Below, in pieces: positions 8,334 through 16,535 of a stretch of DNA of 64,000 nt. The translations under genes and the position numbers were made by a program. The notes beneath the pieces are model-generated. The model did no database searches. It was not told the origin of the DNA and saw nothing but the letters and a program-made list of their open reading frames with translations. Source of the stretch: G963676335 sp963676335 (GTDB lineage: Bacteria; Pseudomonadota; Alphaproteobacteria; Rickettsiales; Rickettsiaceae); assembly GCA_963676335.1 (NCBI GenBank), contig OY781057.1:372001-436000 (forward strand), given 5' to 3'. The number at the start of each line of letters is the position of its first letter. Position 1 is the stretch's first letter.

Positions 8334-8654
8334 ATGATTATGGATATAGTTAACATTCACAATATATATAACAATCTTGTACCTAAAAATGAATTTAAGA
8401 ATCAGGATCAAAAAATCGTAGATAGTAACGATCTGGAGTTAAAGGAAGTCAGCATAAATCTTTCTAACACATTTAAAACTTTATTATTAAAAAACTTATT
8501 TGCGGAACAGAAAACAGATTATCAATTATATCAAAATGAGTGGGTATCTCAAATTATAGCTACCAATCATGAAATGGATCCTTTAGCTGAAGGTATTTAT
8601 GAGCAGCTTAAGCAGCAACAAAGTAATGATAAAAAAATATCGATTACTACCTAG
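8334..8654 (+). CDS. Small protein resembling the FlgJ N-terminal rod-binding domain
   Basis: This is a 106-residue protein without signal peptide or membrane segment. From residue 40 the pattern LSNTFKTLLLKNLFAEQ, then YQNEWVSQIIATNHEMDPLAEGIYEQL, follows the spacing of the FlgJ N-terminal/CheL-type rod-binding domain (FExxFLxxM, then W..M....A......G.GIAxxxY..L). That domain helps assemble the flagellar rod in the periplasm; alphaproteobacteria often encode it alone, without the muramidase domain. The match is weak and rests on pattern rather than strong identity. A flagellin-fliD-fliS cluster at 30.6-34.7 kb makes it plausible. It overlaps rsmE. Confidence 0.45.
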   Translation: MIMDIVNIHNIYNNLVPKNEFKNQDQKIVDSNDLELKEVSINLSNTFKTLLLKNLFAEQKTDYQLYQNEWVSQIIATNHEMDPLAEGIYEQLKQQQSNDKKISITT

Positions 8655-9327
8655 AATTTGGGTTGAAAGAATAGAAACTTATATCGTTTTAAATTCTCAA
8701 CAAAGAAATTATTTACTAAATGTTTTGCGTTTAAAAGAGACTAATCTAGTTAGAGTTTTTAATAATAATCAAGGTGAATATCTTACTGAATTTAAAAAAG
8801 ATATATTACATTCCTTAGAGCAATTACGTTTACCTGAAAATTTACCATTTTTGGGAATAGCCCCATGTTTAATTAAACCTCAAAAATTTGCTATTTTGCT
8901 TGATGTATCAACTCAATTAGGAGTTACAATAATTCAGCCTCTTATTGGTGCTCGTTCGCAAATTAGAACTATTAATTATGAAAGATATAATAGATGTCTT
9001 ATAGAATCTTCTGAGCAATCAGAAAGGCTTTGTGTCCCAGAATTGCATTTTCCTATTTCTATTAAAGAATTGTTTGAAAAATACCACAGAGCGCTATTTA
9101 TTTATGCAAATGAACATGAGAATAAAAATGGCATGGTTAGTTTAGTAGGAAGAAATTTTGAAAATACTATTCTAATTGTAGGGCCTGAGGGTGGTTTTTC
9201 TGATGAAGAATTAGAGTTTTTGTCTAATAGTGGAGCATATTCAATTAGTTTAGGAAAAAATATTTTAAGAACAGAGACCGCAGTAGCTGCTATAATAAGC
9301 CAATTAATGGTAATTAGAACACAGTAA
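8626..9327 (+). CDS. rsmE: 16S rRNA m3U1498 methyltransferase RsmE
   Basis: RsmE methylates U1498 in the ribosomal decoding region. The SPOUT-fold knot is visible in ILIVGPEGGFSDEELEFL and SLGKNILRTETAVAA at the C-terminus; the N-terminal PUA-like part is YRLLPRIWVERIETYIVL. I chose ATG 8626 (233 residues) because homologues start just before this RxxPR segment. An in-frame ATG at 8599 has a better AAGG site (8590-8593) and would add nine residues. Either start overlaps the upstream small ORF, which suggests coupled translation. The stop is two bases before the cca start. Confidence 0.93.
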   Translation: MIKKYRLLPRIWVERIETYIVLNSQQRNYLLNVLRLKETNLVRVFNNNQGEYLTEFKKDILHSLEQLRLPENLPFLGIAPCLIKPQKFAILLDVSTQLGVTIIQPLIGARSQIRTINYERYNRCLIESSEQSERLCVPELHFPISIKELFEKYHRALFIYANEHENKNGMVSLVGRNFENTILIVGPEGGFSDEELEFLSNSGAYSISLGKNILRTETAVAAIISQLMVIRTQ

Positions 9328-9329
9328 GA

Positions 9330-10532
9330 ATGATAAATAAACAATTTTTTAAAAATATAAAATATTTAGAATTAATTATAAAAGTACTTACAGTGGATTC
9401 GCTTTTTCCGCGGCTAATAGGAGGATGCGTAAGAGATAATTTATTGAATATTCTAAATTATGATATAGATATTGCTACTCCACTTCTTCCTGAAATAGTC
9501 ATTCTTTTGTGTAATAAAAATAATCTTAAGGTTATTCCAACGGGCATTAAATTTGGAACAGTAACAGTTATTATAGAAAATGAAAAATTTGAAATTACCA
9601 CTTTAAGGGAAGATATAAAGTGTTACGGTAGAAAAGCAGATGTAAAATTTACTGATGATTTTTTTATTGATGCTTCAAGAAGAGATTTTACAATTAATGC
9701 ATTAAGTTATTGTTATACTAAAGAAAAGATTTACGATTATCATAATGGATTAACTCATTTAAAAGAACGAAAGGTAATATTTATTGGTAATGCTAAACAA
9801 CGTATCCAGGAGGATTATTTGCGAATATTACGATTCTTCCGTTTTTCAAGTAAATATGCTTCTCAACTAAACATTGAGGGATATAATGAGTGTTGTGAAT
9901 TAAGTTGTTTTCTTAAAAAAATTTCCCAAGAACGTATTTTGTCTGAATTAAATAAATTAATAGTATGTAGTAATGCACCTGCAACATTATTTCAAATGAT
10001 TGAAGGAAAGGTAACATTTAATATTAATGCAATTCTTATTTGGAACTCAACGTTATTACAAGATTCTATAAAAATAGCTAAAATTTTAGATATAGAACTT
10101 ACAATAAGTGTTCGATTTGCTCTTTTATTTTACAAAAATAATATAGAAATTTTAAAAAAAGAACTTAAAATTTTAAGGTTCAGTAATATTTCTATAGAAA
10201 ATATTTTGAGCATTGTAAAATTTATTCAAACTACGGATAAAAACAACTATTTTACAAAATTAAAAATTCAGTGGTATGATTATTTTGATTCTGTAAATCA
10301 GTATATTATTATTGCTGTAGTGTTAAACTATATTGATTTGAATCAAGCTAAAGAATTATCATTAGAAATGACTAATAAAGCCATACGTATGCCTATAAAT
10401 GGAAAAGATTTAATAGCTTTAGGGTATCAAAACAGTGATATTGGAAAAAAATTAGAAATACTGAAAGATATATGGCTGAGAAATAAATCTAAATTAGATA
10501 AATCGGAATTATTAGAGTATTTAATTAAATAA
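9330..10532 (+). CDS. cca: CCA tRNA nucleotidyltransferase
   Basis: This class II polymerase-beta-fold enzyme adds or repairs the 3' CCA of tRNA. The hallmark LIGGCVRDNLL (residues 29-39) is followed by the catalytic DIDIAT (45-50), then the RRDFTINAL block near residue 111 and the RIQEDYLRILRFFRFSSKYA helix near residue 155. Its presence fits the initiator tRNA gene in this window, which does not encode CCA in frame. It is tightly linked to rsmE (gap of two bases). Confidence 0.95.
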   Translation: MINKQFFKNIKYLELIIKVLTVDSLFPRLIGGCVRDNLLNILNYDIDIATPLLPEIVILLCNKNNLKVIPTGIKFGTVTVIIENEKFEITTLREDIKCYGRKADVKFTDDFFIDASRRDFTINALSYCYTKEKIYDYHNGLTHLKERKVIFIGNAKQRIQEDYLRILRFFRFSSKYASQLNIEGYNECCELSCFLKKISQERILSELNKLIVCSNAPATLFQMIEGKVTFNINAILIWNSTLLQDSIKIAKILDIELTISVRFALLFYKNNIEILKKELKILRFSNISIENILSIVKFIQTTDKNNYFTKLKIQWYDYFDSVNQYIIIAVVLNYIDLNQAKELSLEMTNKAIRMPINGKDLIALGYQNSDIGKKLEILKDIWLRNKSKLDKSELLEYLIK

Positions 10533-10637
10533 AATTTAATTTTTAAAAAATATAAAATAAATTTTTAATTTACTTGCCAATAGCTTTATTGGTATATAGC
10601 TTAATATAAGTTTATATTCTATTTATAAGAGCTGTTT

Positions 10638-13235
10638 ATGAGTTACAAATGGATTTGTCATTTTGATCAAAAAATTGATAAAGAAGAAATACAAACTTTA
10701 GTTGGTAATAAAGGGGCGAGTTTATTTGATATTGCTAGTTTAGGTTTACGAGTCCCTCCTTGGTTTACTATTACTACTAAAATTTGTCAATTTTATTTTG
10801 AGCATAATTCTCTTCCTTCTGAATTAATTTCTGAAATAAAAGATGCATTAGTACTGTTAGAAAATAAAACTGATAAAAAATTTGGGAAAAAAAATAAAAA
10901 ATTTCCGTTATTATTATCTGTCAGATCTGGAGCAGCAATATCAATGCCTGGTATGATGGATACTATTTTAAACTTAGGATTAAATGATGTTTTAGTAAAT
11001 GAATTAGAAAATTGCACTAAAACTAAATTATTTTTATTAGATAGTTATAAGCGTTTTATAGAAATGTATTCCTCTATTATTTGGGGGGTAAGTAGAGAAA
11101 ATTTTATTTCTCAAGAATCTATTTCTGAAGAAGTAAAGTTAAAAAGTATTATAGCGTCTTACAAATTAAAAATAAAAGAATTGGGTTTTGAGATACCTAG
11201 TGATCCAATTGATCAATTATTATCTGCAATAATAGCTGTAATAAAATCTTGGTGGAATCCTCGAGCTATCGTTTATCGTAAATTGCATAATATTTCAGAT
11301 GACATTGGAACAGCTGTTACTATACAAGCTATGGTTTTTGGTAATTTAGATGAAAATTCTGGTACTGGAGTAGTTTTTACTCGTAATCCTATAAATGGGA
11401 TAAATACTTTATATGGAGAATATCTATCAAATGCTCAAGGAGAGGACATAGTTTCTGGAATTAAAACACCATTATCATTAGCAAGTTTAAAAAATATTTT
11501 ACCTAATGTTTTTGAAGAGCTAGAAAAAAGTTGTTTAATTTTAGAAAAACATTATAAAGATGTGCAAGATATAGAGTTTACGGTTGAAAATGGAGTATTG
11601 TATATATTACAATCTAGATCGGCTAAAAGAGCTGGTTGCGCTGCTATTAAAAATGCAGTTGATTTTTATCAAGAGGGACAAATTAATCTTAAACAAGTTT
11701 TTACTCGAGTTAAACCTAAATCGCTAAGACAAGTATTATATTCTAGTATTGACTATAAGATAGATTATCAAATTATAGGAAAAGGGTTACCAGCTTCTCC
11801 TGGATGTGCAAGTGGGGTAATAGTATTATCATCGGAAATGGCTCAAGAAAAAAATGATACTAAGATTAAAGTCATATTAGTTAGGCATGAAACTAGTGCG
11901 GAAGATATTATTGGAATGGCAACTTCTGAAGGTATTTTAACTGCTTGTGGTGGAATGACTTCTCATGCAGCTGTTATCGCTAGGGGATTAGGAAAACCAT
12001 GTATTTGCGGAGCTAATATTGAAATTGATTATATAAATAGCAGTATTTCTATTGGAGACGTTGTAATCAAAGAAGGACAACATATTACTATTGACGGAAC
12101 TACAGGAAATATTATTTTAGGTCAAATTAACTTAATTCCTCCTGAATTACCTGAAGAATTTTATACATTAATGTCTTGGATTAGTCAAGAATCTAGAATT
12201 AAAGTACGGGCTAATGCCGAAACAATACAGGATGTTAGTAATTCTATAAAATTTGGAGCAGAAGGTATAGGTCTATGTCGTACTGAACATATGTTTTTTT
12301 CTTTAGATCGTATTAGAATTATGAGACAAGTAATTTTAAGTACTAATATAAATGAAAAAAAACAGGCATTGAGTATTTTAGAAAAATTACAAGAAGAAGA
12401 TTTTTTTAATTTATTTAGAATAGTAAATAATAAACCTATTAATATTAGGCTATTAGATCCACCATTACATGAATTTTTACCAAATGACGATAGTGATTTA
12501 GATTTATTAGCTAATCAATTACATATGTCTTTGGAGGATTTAAAAAATAGAATAATTTCTCTAAAAGAAGCGAATCCTATGTTAGGCCATAGGGGATGTA
12601 GATTGGGTATAACGTCTCCTGAAATATATGTTATGCAAATTAGAGCTATTTTTTATGCCGCAATAAATTGTATACAAAATTATAATTTTTCTCCTACTTT
12701 GGAAATTATGGTGCCATTTATTAGCGCAGAAAATGAATTGATTTTTCTAAAAAATTTAGTAACAGAGGTTGCTAGTGTTATTCAACAACAATTTAATTGT
12801 TTTTTTGACTATAAATTTGGTGCTATGATTGAATTACCAAGAGCTGCGCTGCAAGCAGATATTTTGGCTCCACATGTAGATTTTTTTAGTTTTGGTACTA
12901 ATGATCTTACTCAGGCTGTTTATGGTATGTCTAGAGATGATGCTAATAAATTTCTTCCTAAATATATAGAACAAAAAATTATACCATTTGATCCCTTTAC
13001 TGAATTGGATGAAGATGGAGTTGGACAACTAATTTCTATAGCTGTTACAAAAGCTCGTAGCGTTAAACCTACTATTAAAATTAGTATATGTGGAGAACAT
13101 GCAGCATATGCAAAAACAATAGCTTTCTGTCAAAGATTAAAATTCGATTATGTTTCTTGTACTTCATACTTTGTTCCGCAAACTAAACTTATTGTTGTAC
13201 AAAGTTTATTTAAAGATAAAGATTATGCAATTTGA
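10638..13235 (+). CDS. ppdK: Pyruvate, phosphate dikinase
   Basis: PPDK interconverts pyruvate + ATP + Pi and PEP + AMP + PPi through a phosphohistidine. The order of parts is an N-terminal ATP-grasp nucleotide-binding domain (VGNKGASLFDIASLGLRVPP; MPGMMDTILNLG), a swivelling domain with the catalytic His in GGMTSHAAVIARGLGKPC, and a C-terminal PEP-binding TIM barrel (GFGTNDLTQ-type motif as FGTNDLTQAVYGMSRDD; CGEHA). At 865 residues it is near full length. It gives a scavenging bacterium a route between pyruvate and PEP. Its last 11 bases overlap prfA. Confidence 0.96.
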   Translation: MSYKWICHFDQKIDKEEIQTLVGNKGASLFDIASLGLRVPPWFTITTKICQFYFEHNSLPSELISEIKDALVLLENKTDKKFGKKNKKFPLLLSVRSGAAISMPGMMDTILNLGLNDVLVNELENCTKTKLFLLDSYKRFIEMYSSIIWGVSRENFISQESISEEVKLKSIIASYKLKIKELGFEIPSDPIDQLLSAIIAVIKSWWNPRAIVYRKLHNISDDIGTAVTIQAMVFGNLDENSGTGVVFTRNPINGINTLYGEYLSNAQGEDIVSGIKTPLSLASLKNILPNVFEELEKSCLILEKHYKDVQDIEFTVENGVLYILQSRSAKRAGCAAIKNAVDFYQEGQINLKQVFTRVKPKSLRQVLYSSIDYKIDYQIIGKGLPASPGCASGVIVLSSEMAQEKNDTKIKVILVRHETSAEDIIGMATSEGILTACGGMTSHAAVIARGLGKPCICGANIEIDYINSSISIGDVVIKEGQHITIDGTTGNIILGQINLIPPELPEEFYTLMSWISQESRIKVRANAETIQDVSNSIKFGAEGIGLCRTEHMFFSLDRIRIMRQVILSTNINEKKQALSILEKLQEEDFFNLFRIVNNKPINIRLLDPPLHEFLPNDDSDLDLLANQLHMSLEDLKNRIISLKEANPMLGHRGCRLGITSPEIYVMQIRAIFYAAINCIQNYNFSPTLEIMVPFISAENELIFLKNLVTEVASVIQQQFNCFFDYKFGAMIELPRAALQADILAPHVDFFSFGTNDLTQAVYGMSRDDANKFLPKYIEQKIIPFDPFTELDEDGVGQLISIAVTKARSVKPTIKISICGEHAAYAKTIAFCQRLKFDYVSCTSYFVPQTKLIVVQSLFKDKDYAI

Positions 13236-14292
13236 AGAAAAATTAAAAAAAATTATTATAAATTATAATTCCTTAATTGAGAAGGTATCTCAAAATATTA
13301 ATATGGAAGAATATATAAAAATTTCAAAAGAATGTTCAATGTTGGAGCCTTTGGTTATAAAAATAAATAAATATAATCAAATTCTAGCTGAGGTAGAAAA
13401 ATTAAATAATATTTTAACACAAGATGATTATGACTTAAGAATTATTGCTCAAGAAGAAATAAATTCTTTAGAACAACAAATACCTATTCTTTTAAATGAT
13501 ATTAAAATTTCTTTATTACCAATAGATGAAGATGACAGTAGAAATGCTATCATAGAAATTCGTGCTGGTGCTGGAGGAGGAGAAGCTGCATTATTTGCTA
13601 TGGAATTATTTTTAATGTATCAAAGATATGTAGAATTTAAAAAATGGAAATTTGAGATACTTTCTATATCAGATACAGGAATTGGAGGATATAAGGAAGC
13701 GTCTGCATTAATATCTGGTAATGGAATTTTTGCACGTTTGAAATTTGAAGCTGGCGTTCATAGAGTACAACGTATACCAATTACTGAATCTAATGGAAGA
13801 ATACATACTTCTACAGCTACTGTTGCAGTGCTACCAGAAGCCGAAGAAATTGATATTACCCTTGATGAAAAAGAGCTAAATATAGAAACTTGTAGAGCTT
13901 CAGGTGCTGGCGGACAACATGTTAATACTACGGATTCAGCAGTACGTATTATACATATACCAACAGGAATTACTGTAACTCAACAAGATGAGCGATCTCA
14001 ACACAAGAATAAGGCAAAAGCACTAAAGATATTAAGAGCGCGTTTATATGAAATGAAAAAAAATAAAACCGCCAAAGAACGAGGAGCAAATAGAAAACAA
14101 CAAGTTGGATCTGGTGATAGGTCTGAAAGAATTCGTACATATAATTTTCCTCAAGGACGAGTTACAGAGCACCGTATTAATTTAACATTATACAAAATTA
14201 ATAATATAATATATGAAGGACAGTTAGATGAAATAATTGATGCTCTCATTACCAGTGATATAGCAACTAGAGTAGCAGAAAATATTGAATAA
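13225..14292 (+). CDS. prfA: Peptide chain release factor 1
   Basis: RF1 terminates translation at UAA and UAG. The catalytic GGQ is in CRASGAGGQHVNTTDSA, and the preceding domain carries AGAGGGEAALFAMEL. I use ATG 13225 (355 residues, family-typical), which overlaps the ppdK end by 11 bases. An in-frame ATG at 13150 would add 25 residues of ppdK-coding origin. trmD follows by 8 nt. Confidence 0.96.
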   Translation: MQFEEKLKKIIINYNSLIEKVSQNINMEEYIKISKECSMLEPLVIKINKYNQILAEVEKLNNILTQDDYDLRIIAQEEINSLEQQIPILLNDIKISLLPIDEDDSRNAIIEIRAGAGGGEAALFAMELFLMYQRYVEFKKWKFEILSISDTGIGGYKEASALISGNGIFARLKFEAGVHRVQRIPITESNGRIHTSTATVAVLPEAEEIDITLDEKELNIETCRASGAGGQHVNTTDSAVRIIHIPTGITVTQQDERSQHKNKAKALKILRARLYEMKKNKTAKERGANRKQQVGSGDRSERIRTYNFPQGRVTEHRINLTLYKINNIIYEGQLDEIIDALITSDIATRVAENIE

Positions 14293-14300
14293 AAAAATAT

Positions 14301-15014
14301 ATGTCTATATTCCATGTTACGATTTTATCGTTATTTCCAGAAATATTTCCTGGTCCGTTGAGCTGTTCTTTATCGGGAAAATCTTTAGAAAAACAAATAT
14401 GGTCATATCATGTTGTTAACATTAGAGATTTTGGTATAACTAGACACAAAGTAGTAGATGATACTAATTATGGTGGAGGTAGTGGGCTTGTAATGAGAGC
14501 AGATGTTTTATCTAATGCTTTAGATTATGCATTAACATTATTTCCTACTAAGTATGTTTATTATTTTTCTCCTAAAGGAAAAGTAATAAATCAATCTGCA
14601 ATTCATGATGTCGTGCAAAATAAACAAATCATACTAATATGTGGACGTTTTGCTGGAATAGATCAACGTATCTTAGAGCATTATAATATTACAGAATTAA
14701 GTTTAGGGGATTTTATTTTAGCAGGAGGAGAAATAGCAGCTTTAGCATTAATGGAGTCATGCATTAGGCTATTACCTGGGGTAGTAAAAAATCAAGAATC
14801 TATATCAGAAGATTCATTTGGAAACTTTGGTACAGTACATGGAATTTTAGAATATCCATTATATACAAAGCCTATAGATTGGTGTGGCTATAAAGTGCCT
14901 AAAATATTATTATCTGGTAATCATGCACTAATTAAAGAGTGGCGTACTAAAGAAGCTATGAAAATTACCTGTGAGCGTAGACCGGATTTACTTAGTAATA
15001 AAAAAACATCATAA
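14301..15014 (+). CDS. trmD: tRNA (guanine37-N1)-methyltransferase
   Basis: TrmD makes m1G37 next to the anticodon, which prevents frameshifting. This 237-residue SPOUT enzyme begins with the typical FHVTILSLFPEIFPGPLS, has the substrate motif DDTNYGGGSGLVMRADV and the knot ILICGRFAGIDQRI plus LGDFILAGGEIAAL. It follows prfA, and its 3' end overlaps the convergent metG by six bases. The usual rpsP-rimM-trmD-rplS partners are not here. Confidence 0.96.
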   Translation: MSIFHVTILSLFPEIFPGPLSCSLSGKSLEKQIWSYHVVNIRDFGITRHKVVDDTNYGGGSGLVMRADVLSNALDYALTLFPTKYVYYFSPKGKVINQSAIHDVVQNKQIILICGRFAGIDQRILEHYNITELSLGDFILAGGEIAALALMESCIRLLPGVVKNQESISEDSFGNFGTVHGILEYPLYTKPIDWCGYKVPKILLSGNHALIKEWRTKEAMKITCERRPDLLSNKKTS

Positions 15015-16535
15015 AATCTCTTTTTCAAACTTAATAAATACAGGATCTAACTTATTAAGCTCGATACCAGAATTAATAGCATATTCTATTTTTAAGTGTT
15101 CAAAATTACGATTAGTATTTGGGATATTTAATTGATCAAGAATTTTTGCAGCAGAACTAGGAATAAATGGTTGTAATAAAATTGCTACATATCGTATAAC
15201 TTCAACTACTATATATAGCACCTGATTAATATCATCAATATTTTTTAAATGCCAAGGTGCTTTTTCGGTAATATATTGGTTAGTTATATCAACTAATTTA
15301 ACCAATTCATCTAAAATAAAATAAAGGTTTTGTTTATGTATTGCTGAATTAAAGCTAGATAATAAACTATGTGCTCGTATAATTATTTTTTCCTCCGCAT
15401 AGATATTTTTTATAAATTGTTGAGATACATTTGGTATTTTAGCATTACATTTTGTATAAATTAAAGATAAGGTACGGTGTATTAAATTTCCTATCTTATT
15501 AGCTAATTCGCTATTAACGCAGTTAATGAAGTTATCTTGTGTAAAATTTCCATCATTACCGAATGTCATTTCTCGCATCATAAAATATCTAATTGGATCT
15601 ACGCCGAATTTTTTGCATAAATCAAAAGGATCAATAACATTGCCTAGAGATTTAGACATTTTTTCTCCTTCACTAATCCACCATCCATGAGACATAATGC
15701 TTTTAGGTATGGGGATATCTGCTGCCATTAGAAATGCTGGCCAATAGATTGCATGAAAGCGAATTATTTCTTTCCCTATAATATGCACGTCTGCTGGCCA
15801 AAAATTTTTATATTCATTACCATCTGGATATCCTAGAGCAGAAATGTAATTAGTTAGTGCATCTAGCCATACATATATAGTATGATTCTCATCTCCTGGT
15901 ACTGGTATACCCCATTTGCAGTTAACGCGAGATATAGATAAATCACGTAAACCAGATTTGACAAAGCTAATTACTTCATTACGTCTACTTTCTGGTTTTA
16001 TGAAATTTGGATTATCTTCATAAAATTTTAATAATTTATCTTGCCATTTGGATAATGAGAAAAAATAGCTAGGTTCTTTTACCCATTCAACTGGATTACC
16101 ATTTGATAATTTTCCATTTATTACTTCGTCTTCACCATAGTAAGTCTCTTCTCTTACATCATACCATCCAGCATATTCACTTAAATATATATGGCCTTTG
16201 CTTGCTAACTCTTTCCATAAATGTTGAACTGCTTTAATATGTCTTACTTCAGTTGTCCGAATAAAATCATCATTTGTAATATGAAATACTTGATTTAAAT
16301 TTTCAAATTGAGATGAGATATTGTCTACAAATTGTTTCGGAGTTACGTTAGTTTTATGCGCAGCACGAGCAACTTTCTGCCCGTGTTCATCAGTACCTGT
16401 CAAAAATTTTACACTATATCCACTAAGCCTCATAAATCTAGCAATAACATCACTTGCAATGCTAGTGTACGCATGCCCTATATGGGGACTTCCATTAACA
16501 TAATAAATTGGTGTAGTTATATAGTAATGTTTCAT
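15009..16535 (-). CDS. metG: Methionyl-tRNA synthetase
   Basis: This 508-residue class I synthetase charges tRNA-Met and the initiator tRNA. The HIGH motif is in YVNGSPHIGHAYTSI (residues 12-26) and the KMSKS motif in EGEKMSKSLGNVIDPF. The connective-peptide region around GWYDVREETYYGEDEV lacks the Cys-x-x-Cys knuckles of the zinc-binding MetRS class, so it belongs to the zinc-less, shorter type without a C-terminal dimerisation domain. Its ATG overlaps the gyrA stop as TAATG, so the two are coupled. Confidence 0.96.
   Translation of the reverse strand: MKHYYITTPIYYVNGSPHIGHAYTSIASDVIARFMRLSGYSVKFLTGTDEHGQKVARAAHKTNVTPKQFVDNISSQFENLNQVFHITNDDFIRTTEVRHIKAVQHLWKELASKGHIYLSEYAGWYDVREETYYGEDEVINGKLSNGNPVEWVKEPSYFFSLSKWQDKLLKFYEDNPNFIKPESRRNEVISFVKSGLRDLSISRVNCKWGIPVPGDENHTIYVWLDALTNYISALGYPDGNEYKNFWPADVHIIGKEIIRFHAIYWPAFLMAADIPIPKSIMSHGWWISEGEKMSKSLGNVIDPFDLCKKFGVDPIRYFMMREMTFGNDGNFTQDNFINCVNSELANKIGNLIHRTLSLIYTKCNAKIPNVSQQFIKNIYAEEKIIIRAHSLLSSFNSAIHKQNLYFILDELVKLVDITNQYITEKAPWHLKNIDDINQVLYIVVEVIRYVAILLQPFIPSSAAKILDQLNIPNTNRNFEHLKIEYAINSGIELNKLDPVFIKFEKEIL

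Noticed and set aside
10577..10592. Hairpin CCAATA-GCTT-TATTGG ahead of ppdK
   Set aside because: The stem is six pairs and A/T-rich, with no T-tract. It is not convincing as a terminator or riboswitch.
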